From positions 872,285,379 through 872,312,926 of the forward strand of contig NC_081409.1 in NCBI RefSeq assembly GCF_030272615.1: a stretch of DNA of 27,548 nucleotides, read 5' to 3'. The notes under the pieces are model-generated. The model did not search any database and had not been told where the DNA came from. It saw only the letters and a list, made by a program, of their open reading frames with translations. Shown one piece after another: positions 20,108 through 27,548 of the stretch (position 1 is the first letter of the stretch; the number at the start of each line of letters is the position of its first letter). The translations under genes and the position numbers were made by a program. The stretch comes from Cryptomeria japonica. Taxonomy: Eukaryota; Streptophyta; Pinopsida; Cupressales; Cupressaceae.

Positions 20108-23100
20108 TCAGTGATTGTAGCTTCTACTCATGCGCTGCTGATAGGCTTTGAGGTGATTGTATGCATCTTGTCGCTTCTCATCTAGTAACTCTAAGTCCTG
20201 AAGACGAGATACTCTGTATGCTTTATCATCGATGAGATTGTGCAATGAAACTCGTAAGGATGGTATCTCGACCTCAATAGGTAAGATAGCTTCAGCACCA
20301 TAGACCAATGAATAAGGAGTTGCACCTGTAGGGGTCCGAATGCTAGTTCGATATGCCCATAGCGCTGGATTCAATTGAACATGCCAATCACGGCCGGCAT
20401 CATTGACTGTCTTCTTTAGGATCCTCAATATGTTTTTATTGGATGCTTCGGCCTGACCATTGCCTTGTGGGTAATAGGGAGTGGAAAAGCGGTGTTGGAT
20501 ATGAAATTTCTCACAAAGTTCACGGACATCCTGATTTTTAAAAGGAAGACCGTTATCTGTGACGATGGACATGGGTACACCATACCGGCAGATGATGTAG
20601 TTGAGGATGAATGAGGGGATCTGCTTGCCGGTGACTTGGGTAAGTGGAACAGCTTCGATCCACTTGGTGAAATATTCGGTGGCGGTAATAATGAATTTAT
20701 GGCCGTTGGATGAAGATGGATGAATCTTACCCACAAGGTCAAGGCCCCATTGACAGAAAGACCATGGTGTCGTGATTGGTTGCAGTTCCTGGGCCGGTGC
20801 ATGTATCAGGTCGCCGTGAACTTGACATTTCTTGCATTTCCTGACAAAGTAGTAGGAATCCTTTTCCATAGATGGCCAATAGTATCCAGCTCGCATGAGT
20901 TTCTTGGCTAGTGATGGACCACTTGAATGAGTCCCGCAAATTCCTTCATGTACCTCTTCCAAAGCCTTTGTTATCTCACCTTGTTCCAGACATCGAAGGA
21001 GAGTACCATCAAGACCGCGTCGGTATAGGGTTTCGGCAATAATGGTATATCGAGCAGTTTGGCGAATGAAGGTTTTACGTTGGTTATTTGATTGGTTGGG
21101 AGGAAGGGTGTGATCGCGGAGATAGGTGTAGAACTCACCGTACCATGGGGATTCAGAATCGACAAGGTGACATATCATGTCGGATTCGGGGATATCATAA
21201 GCGGGAATCCAAAGCTGTTCTACCAAGAACTCGTAGCGTGTTGAATTCTGTGGAAGATCTAAGAGAGATGCGATGGTAGCCATGGCGTCAGCAGCTCGAT
21301 TCTGATCTCTTGGTATCTGCTCAAAAGTGATAGTAGTAAATGATGTCTTTAGAGTGTCCACCATTTGCTTATATGGCATGAGTTTATCATCCTTGGTCTG
21401 ATATTCATCTGTTGCTTGTCGAATGACTAGTTGGGAATCGCCATATACTTGTAGTTCTTTTAATTTCCATTGTATGGCTAGCCTGAGTCCTGTGATCAAA
21501 GCCTCATACTCTGCTATGTTGTTTGTGCATGGAAATGTGAGCCTGTAAGACTTCGGGATGCTATCACCTTGAGGTGTGATAAACAGAATGCCTGCCCCCG
21601 AGCCATGCCTAGTGTATGAACCATCAAAATATAGTTTCCATGGCTGTGCTTCTGTGATCATGAATATCTCTTCATCTAGAAAATTGGAAATGAGAGGATG
21701 ATCGCCTATGAGTGGTGCATCGGCCAACTGATCTGCAATAACCTGACCTTTGATAGCTTTACGGTCCACATACTCAATATCAAATTCACTTAGAATCATC
21801 ACCCATTTGGCTAAGCGACCTGTCAATGCTGCTTTGCTAAGTAAATACTTGAGTGGATCAATCTTTGCAATGAGTTGCACCTTGTGTGTTAACAGATAGT
21901 GCCTCAGTTTAGTGGCTGCCAAGATTACTGCTAGGCAAGCTCGCTCAATAGGTGTGTAATTGAGTTCATAGCCCACCAGTGTGCGAGAGATGTAGTAAAT
22001 AGCACACTCTTTTCCTTCTGCATTATGTTGTGCCAGTAGTACACCCAGTGCTGTACTTGTTGCTGAGATATAAAGTAACAACGGTCTACTTGGATCTGGT
22101 GGCATCAACAATGGTGGATTCATGAGATAGTCTTTAAGTGCCTGAAATGCTTGCTGGCATCGGGCATCCCACTGAAAGCGGATGTTCTTGTGTAGCAGGT
22201 GTGTGAATGGGTGACACTTATCAGCCAATTGTGCAATGAATCTGCGGATGGATTGAAGCCGTCCTTGTAGTGTCCTTAGCTGACTGATATTCCTTGGAGG
22301 TGGCATGTCCATTATTGCCTTAACCTTTGCTGGATCGACCTCAATGCCTTTGCTTGAGACAATGTATCCTAGAAGCTTCCCGGAGGTCACTCCAAAGACA
22401 CATTTCTTTGGGTTGAGTCGAACATGATATTGTTCCAGTCTATCAAAGATTTGATCTAAGATGTGGAGATGTCCATCTCTAGTGAGTGATTTTGCTAGTA
22501 AGTCATCCACATAATCTTCCATCATAGTATGCATCATGTCATGGAAGATGGTGGTCATTGCTCTTTGATAGGTCGCTCCTGCATTCTTTAGACCGAAAGG
22601 CATTACATTCCAGCAGTATGTGCCCCATGGACATGTGAAGGCTGTCTTATGTTGGTCCTCTGGTGCGATCTTTATTTGATTGTATCCTGAAAAGCCATCC
22701 ATGAGTGAAAGCATGGCATGTCCTGCTGTCAAATCCACTATGATGTCGATATTTGGTAGGGGAAAGTCATCCTTAGGACATGCCTTATTCAGATCTCTGA
22801 AGTCTGTACAAATGCGGATGCCCCCTTTTGGTTTGCCGACTGGCACAATATTGGAGATCCATTCTGCATAATCAATTGGTCTAATGAAACCAACATCTAG
22901 GAGTTTCTTGAGTTCTGTTTTGACTAGCACGGCAATCTGAGGATGCATCTTACGAAGCTTCTGCTTGACAGGTTTGGCTCCTTTTGCTACTGTGAGATGA
23001 TGCATGACTAAATCAGGATCAAGCCCAGGCATGTCTGCATATGACCATGCAAAGTTGATCTGACGCTTCTGGAAGAACTCTATAAATTTAGGCTGTTCCT

Positions 23101-24548
23101 CTGGAGTGAGAAGGGATGCCAGATGTATAATATGAGGATTTTCAGGAGTCCCCACATTGTATTCTTTGGTCTCCTCAATGAGGATCGTTGATCGTTCCTG
23201 TTGTGTATTAGCAGGGAGAATGTCAAACCCTTCATCCTCAGGCGCCTCAGAGAGGTTTTCACCGTTGGATACGCTCTTTCTTTTTACTTTTGTTGGATCA
23301 AACAGTGCCACAGTGTGGTTTTCACTAGAAGATCCATGTTTTAATGTTATATTTTTGCAGCTGAAGGGTTTGGCATCCGCCCCGAAGTATGCTGCGCTAT
23401 TAAGTTCAATGGCGAATCCAGCTTTGTGATCCCCGCTTGGTAGATTATCCCTTAATTCCAAAAAGTCAATGATAGCCTCATCATTTTGGAAGAGGTCAAG
23501 ACATGGGGGATTTGGTTGGTTCCATTCGATGAGTTCAGGGTGGATAATGGGCATTACTTCATCGATTAAGTTAAGTGCGGGAGATGTATCAGTGAGGGTT
23601 AAGACAGTGTGGTGAAGGTCGTTGATGGTACTCTCCCCGTCAGAATCAGGCGTAGGATGAGATGTAGGGTCTGTGGAAGATGTTTCCAGCTCAGGTACCC
23701 AAGTGGTCTTTATCTGTGCTTCTCCGTAAACAGGGATGTCTTTGCGGGGTGGAGGTGGTGATGTGTCTTCCTCATCTGAAGTGTTAAGTTGCACTGAATC
23801 GAATTCCCACTCATGTGAGTCGGTCTCTGAATCACTCTCCAGCATCCGATTGCTATACCATACTGGGATGTCTTTGGAGTTAAACACGGCAGGTGTGATT
23901 GGTTTATGTATCCTTGTAGTGATCGGTGCTGCAGGAATTGTGATGGGGTTTAATGGATTTGTCACTGGAAGTATCGGTAATGGTGACTCAGTGGCTTCTG
24001 CTGGAACTACTGGTGCCATAGATGCTGCTGCGGGTTCCAATATAGTTGCTGCTACAAATGGTGTTGCTGATAGGATTACTGGTTCGTTTGATGGGATGAG
24101 TGACATTGGTGATGGTGGATTTTTGAGCCTTGAGGGGGCAGTGGGGATAGTGCTTGATGGTGCTTTGATTATGAAAGGTATCCTCTTTGCAGTAGGTGGG
24201 CAAAATGGTTTGCTGGGTTTTCCTTTGAATCTGAGTTTAGGAAGGATCTCTTTTTCAAAGCCAAGGCCTGTATTACCTTTGGGCTTGAATTCTGGTAGTA
24301 GAGGTTCGTGTCGTCCTTGTTTGCAGTATCCCAAAGCACTCTGACCATCATATCCCATTCTTTGCATAATGAGGAGGCCTTTGCCATATTGTTCCGTAGG
24401 AAGTGTAACTTGCGGTTTGTCAGTGGTGATGGGATCTTTATAGATCCAGTCCGCCAGGTCCTCATCTTGTGTCTCTTCCTCTTGACTCTTTCCAAGAATG
24501 AAAGGCATTAAGGCACATGGAGGCGTGATTAGTGGTTGCTGGAGCAAC
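20108..24548 (-). CDS. pol: Gypsy (Tat) pol: G-patch, reverse transcriptase, two RNases H, integrase
   Basis: The open frame begins at the N gap and runs 1479 codons. Domains in order: G-patch-like segment (about 53-97, YGKGLLIMQRMGYDGQSALG); a long acidic/proline linker; reverse transcriptase (about 510-700) with YVDD at 679-682; a Ty3-type RNase H (about 823-945) whose first catalytic Asp is absent (LLLYISATSTALG); an archaeal-like RNase H (about 970-1095) with Asp975, Glu1013, Asp1037 and Asp1087; and integrase with a His1200/His1207/Cys1238/Cys1241 zinc site and an Asp1270, Asp1331, Glu1367 triad (35 residues between the last two). The enzymes would copy and integrate element RNA. The frame ends at a premature TGA (20108-20110). 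Protease and gag are not present; protease is expected just before the G-patch. The true start is in the gap. Confidence 0.93.
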
Positions 24549-25048
24549 NNNNNNNNNNNNNNNNNNNNNNNNNNNNNNNNNNNNNNNNNNNNNNNNNNNN
24601 NNNNNNNNNNNNNNNNNNNNNNNNNNNNNNNNNNNNNNNNNNNNNNNNNNNNNNNNNNNNNNNNNNNNNNNNNNNNNNNNNNNNNNNNNNNNNNNNNNNN
24701 NNNNNNNNNNNNNNNNNNNNNNNNNNNNNNNNNNNNNNNNNNNNNNNNNNNNNNNNNNNNNNNNNNNNNNNNNNNNNNNNNNNNNNNNNNNNNNNNNNNN
24801 NNNNNNNNNNNNNNNNNNNNNNNNNNNNNNNNNNNNNNNNNNNNNNNNNNNNNNNNNNNNNNNNNNNNNNNNNNNNNNNNNNNNNNNNNNNNNNNNNNNN
24901 NNNNNNNNNNNNNNNNNNNNNNNNNNNNNNNNNNNNNNNNNNNNNNNNNNNNNNNNNNNNNNNNNNNNNNNNNNNNNNNNNNNNNNNNNNNNNNNNNNNN
25001 NNNNNNNNNNNNNNNNNNNNNNNNNNNNNNNNNNNNNNNNNNNNNNNN
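24549..25048. other. Assembly gap (500 N)
   Basis: Exactly 500 ambiguous bases, a conventional placeholder length. The left side is the middle of a Gypsy polyprotein and the right side is the integrase/RT junction of a Copia polyprotein. At least the 5' part of one element and the 3' part of the other are missing, and the join itself is unproven. Confidence 0.98.
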
Positions 25049-26301
25049 AAGACCTCTCTGGAATCAGGATCAAACAACCTGTATGCCTTAACATCCTCAC
25101 AGTAGCCAACAAATATGAGTGGTCGGCTCTTCCTCTCCATGGCTATCCGCTGAGCATCAGGAATAAATGCCCAAGCCTCACTACCAAAAACTCAGAATGT
25201 AGAAACATCAGGCTTGACATGGGTCCAAGCCTCCTCAGGAGTCATATGTCGTAATGCCTTATGGGGCATCCGATTCTGAATATAATTTGCACAATTGACT
25301 GCCTCAGCCCAAAATGAAGAACTCATAGCTCGAGACTGTATCATACAATTTTCCATCTCCTGTAAGGTTCTGTTCTTTCTCTTAGCAACACCATTCTGTT
25401 GAGGGATATAAGGAACTGTAAACTGATGCTGTAAACCATGCTCAGTGCAAAAATCTCTGAAAGTTTGATTTACATACTCCCCCCCATTATCTATGCGTAT
25501 CCTCCTGATAGAAAGTCCAGATTGCTTCTCCACAAATGTCTTAAACTTCCTGAAAGAGTCAAAGACATCAGACTTGTACTTAAGAAAGTACACCCATGTA
25601 CGTCTGGAGAAGTCATCAATAAAAGTGAGTACATAACGGGCCCCTGAAAAAGAAGGAGTCGGAAAGGACATAAGATCACTATGTACCAACTCTAGGGATG
25701 CCCTAGCACGAGAGGCTCAACCCTTAGGAAAAGGATCTCGATGATGTTTGCCAAGGACACAACCACGACATACACCATCTGTACAAGAAATCTGTGGAAG
25801 CCCAATCACAAGTGCCTGTGTACTCATCTACTATAGATATCTGTAATTGACATGACCAAAACACTCATGCCAAAGCCTGCTCACTGAATCTGTATGTGCT
25901 ATAAGAGAGGAACCAACAGTGTCTAAACTCTCAAAGCCATCAAAACTATATAAGTGAGATGCAGAATCCACACTCCCAGTAGCCACAACCAAGTCAAGAT
26001 CATGAAGATCTTGAATAGCCACATCATGTGGAGAGAACTCAACTATCTTACCAGAGCTAGAGTGGAAAATCTGATAAACGGATAGAAGGTTTGTCGAAAT
26101 GTCAGGAACCAAAAGCACATCCTGAAGACAACCACCATCCAATGAAACAGTACCAGAACCCTGAATGGAAAGTTGTGCTGAGTCACCAACTACAATATGT
26201 CTAGTGCCTGTAGGAGCAAGAGCGGTGACCAAATCCTGTGTGTGTGTCATATGGTGAGAGGCACCAGAATCTAGAATCCAAGTGGACGTTGAGGATAATG
26301 C
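25049..26301 (-). pseudogene. Copia pol fragment: protease and integrase, with stops and a DD35K triad
   Basis: In frame with gag. Protease: WILDSGASHHMT with the catalytic Asp near 26271. Integrase zinc region: LWHECFGHVNYRYL, two adjacent TAG stops (25831 and 25828), then CRGC. Integrase core: HSDLM (Asp at 25677-25675), RIDNGGEY (Asp at 25491-25489) and QQNGVAKRKNRT, where the expected catalytic Glu is Lys (codon AAG at 25383-25381) after exactly 35 residues. Further stops are TGA 25717 and TGA 25192. After the last stop the frame reads VFGSEAWAF and FVGYCEDVKAYRLFDP, the usual Copia segment leading to RT, and then enters the gap. Confidence 0.9.
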
Positions 26302-27249
26302 TCATGCAGAAAGAGCATGACCTTTCCCTGTGGGCTGTGAAAGAGGCTGTGGTGCACTGATATTATGCTGCTGCATGGCTTCCTCCAAAGCCTCTAAACG
26401 TTTCCAACACCTGGAAATGGGATGCCCTTCCTTGCCACAAAAACTGGAAGGATCACCTGATTTCTTCTTAGTCTTGGAGGAAGACTCACTAGACTTTGAA
26501 GATTTGCCCTGTTTAGAATTGAATTGTGGTTTTGAATCAGACTTAGGTGGTGGCTTGGAGGGATTCTCACTAGCCTCTGAATCTTTCTTAGGCTTCGGTT
26601 TCTGCTTCTGTTTTCCTTTGGAGGACTGGGCTACCAATGATTGGTTCTGTGAACCTGAAAGTGAATCCAACTGCTTAAGCTTAGCTTGCTCACAAGTCAG
26701 ACAATCACAAAAGACCTCAAAAGAAGGCATGACATGTCGAGCACCCAAGGCATCCATGGTGGAATAGAAGGTCGAAGAGAAGATCTGAAATGGACCCCGA
26801 AGCTTGGAGAGAATCAGAAAAATGCACTCTGTATCAGTCTTAGTCTTACCACAACCCTGCAAGATTGATCTTTGCTGTTTGAACTTCATCAGAAAGTCCT
26901 CAATAGAAGGAAACGAATCAGATACCAAGGAAGTTAACTCTGCCTCAAGCTGCAAAGCTCTAAACTCGTTGACAGTACCAAAAAGTCCTTCAAACTTGAT
27001 CCAAATGGCTCGAGGAGTGAGACAACCCTCAAGATGAAACTGAAGACTGTCAGAAATGTGTAAAGCCATCAATCCCATAGCCTGATCCATATTGTTCCGG
27101 TGCTGCATAATCTCAAAAGGACATGTCAACTGAGGTTGAACCTCATCCAAACAGGACCATAACCCTTTTGACTGGAGAAGAGTCATCATGCAACCCTTCC
27201 AAGTGTGGTAATTATGCGGTGTGAGAGATTCAATAGGTCTGTCTGCCAT
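26302..27249 (-). CDS. gag: Copia Gag (UBN2-type) with defective zinc knuckle
   Basis: 315 codons from ATG 27249-27247. The N-terminus (MADRPIESLTPHNYHTWKG) is the typical start of a plant Copia Gag, and the first ~200 residues match the UBN2-type capsid fold by pattern (LMALHISDSLQ, AIWIKFEGLFG, SIEDFLMKFKQQ). A Lys/Ser/Pro-rich linker follows. Near the end, SSFCGKEGHPISRCW is a CCHC knuckle in which the first Cys position is Ser. The stop TGA (26302-26304) lies just before the protease, and the frame continues beyond it, so this is the front of a gag-pol polyprotein. Gag would form the cytoplasmic virus-like particle that packages element RNA. Confidence 0.85.
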   Translation of the reverse strand: MADRPIESLTPHNYHTWKGCMMTLLQSKGLWSCLDEVQPQLTCPFEIMQHRNNMDQAMGLMALHISDSLQFHLEGCLTPRAIWIKFEGLFGTVNEFRALQLEAELTSLVSDSFPSIEDFLMKFKQQRSILQGCGKTKTDTECIFLILSKLRGPFQIFSSTFYSTMDALGARHVMPSFEVFCDCLTCEQAKLKQLDSLSGSQNQSLVAQSSKGKQKQKPKPKKDSEASENPSKPPPKSDSKPQFNSKQGKSSKSSESSSKTKKKSGDPSSFCGKEGHPISRCWKRLEALEEAMQQHNISAPQPLSQPTGKGHALSA

Positions 27250-27548
27250 CCTATGAACTGTGCCTCAACTGCTCTGAATTTTTAATTATTATTAAGTGGT
27301 CTTTCAGAACTAGACAGAAGATGCAGAAGGGGGTTTGATTTTTTTTGTATTAGTGTTTTTAAATTATGGTTTTCTGATGTAAATAATAGAAAGAAAGAGA
27401 AAACACCCCCCCACAATGCAAAAAACTAATCCCCAGTGCAAACTGAAAGCCAGAAAATGATAGAAAGCAATAACGGGTTGAGACAAAATTTGGAGCACCT
27501 GAAGAATTTTCTGATGAAATAGACTATAGATCTAGAAAGAGCATAGAA
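27250..27548 (-). other. Copia 5' leader, possibly reaching the 5' LTR
   Basis: The sequence upstream of gag has no coding frame. It holds homopolymer runs and a C-rich stretch near 27405. On the minus strand TTCAGAGCAG near 27278 faintly recalls the TGGTATCAGAGC primer-binding site used by many Copia elements, but the first half does not match. No LTR end could be fixed. Confidence 0.45.

Larger units (their letters stand above)
15603..24548 (-). mobile_element. Ty3/Gypsy retrotransposon, Tat lineage, 5' part lost in an assembly gap
   Basis: The element runs on the minus strand: pol (24548 to 19889), a non-coding spacer, a polypurine tract (17488-17476) and a 3' LTR (17475-15603). Two RNase H domains, the second of the archaeal-like type between the first and the integrase, together with the absence of a chromodomain, place it in the Tat clade. 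Gag, protease, primer-binding site and 5' LTR would lie to the right, in or beyond the 500-N gap. At least several kilobases should be missing, so the gap size is not literal. The left end abuts the 90-bp satellite. The target-site duplication cannot be tested. Confidence 0.9.
25049..27548 (-). mobile_element. Ty1/Copia retrotransposon, 5' half, decayed
   Basis: One minus-strand frame runs from the ATG at 27249 to the gap: gag, aspartic protease, integrase and the start of the segment before reverse transcriptase. Protease-integrase order before RT is the Copia arrangement. RT, RNase H and the 3' LTR are lost in or beyond the gap. Five stops interrupt the frame: TGA 26302, TAG 25831, TAG 25828, TGA 25717 and TGA 25192. 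There is no frameshift. The element cannot encode a working polyprotein. Confidence 0.9.

Noticed and set aside
23736-24344. 202-codon plus-strand frame opposite the Gypsy linker
   Set aside because: It is a shadow of the Pro/Thr-rich linker of pol on the other strand.
27272-27285. TTCAGAGCAG on the minus strand as the Copia primer-binding site
   Set aside because: Only about seven bases match the usual TGGTATCAGAGC and no LTR end is evident before it.

Overview
The window looks like a repeat-dominated stretch of a large land-plant nuclear genome. The grounds are a Ty3/Gypsy element of the plant-specific Tat lineage (dual RNase H), a plant-type Ty1/Copia element, short AT-rich GT-AG introns, and two large satellite arrays. 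A gymnosperm is a reasonable guess from the repeat content, but nothing in the sequence proves it. I see no bacterial features, rRNA, tRNA or CRISPR, and no convincingly intact host gene. One 3' end of an unidentified gene lies at the left edge.

Layout. 72-302 (+): last two exons of an unidentified gene, followed by three 110-bp tandem repeats (366-690). 870-3440: seven full copies of a 359-bp satellite monomer. 3738-6888 (-): a transposase-like gene in one reading frame, with two plausible introns and six in-frame stop codons. 7383-7670: three copies of an unrelated ~90-bp hairpin-bearing repeat. 7685-15602: a ~7.9-kb satellite of ~90-bp units built from 25-bp inverted arms, with long palindromic variant units and a ~2.6-2.7-kb higher-order repeat. 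15603-24548 (-): a Tat-lineage Gypsy element, comprising a 1.87-kb 3' LTR with TATA box, a polypurine tract, a 2.4-kb spacer and pol with G-patch, RT, two RNase H domains and integrase. Gag, protease and 5' LTR are missing at an assembly gap. 24549-25048: 500 N. 25049-27548 (-): the 5' half of a Copia element (gag, protease, integrase) with five in-frame stops and a DD35E glutamate changed to lysine.

Common theme. All three protein-coding elements keep their frame across kilobases and are broken only by stop codons that single C-to-T changes (CGA, CAG or CAA) can explain. This is the decay expected of cytosine-methylated, silenced plant transposons. The Gypsy LTR abuts the satellite directly, which suggests insertion into the array. 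The most novel items are the transposase-like gene at 3738-6888 and the self-complementary 90-bp satellite with its higher-order structure.
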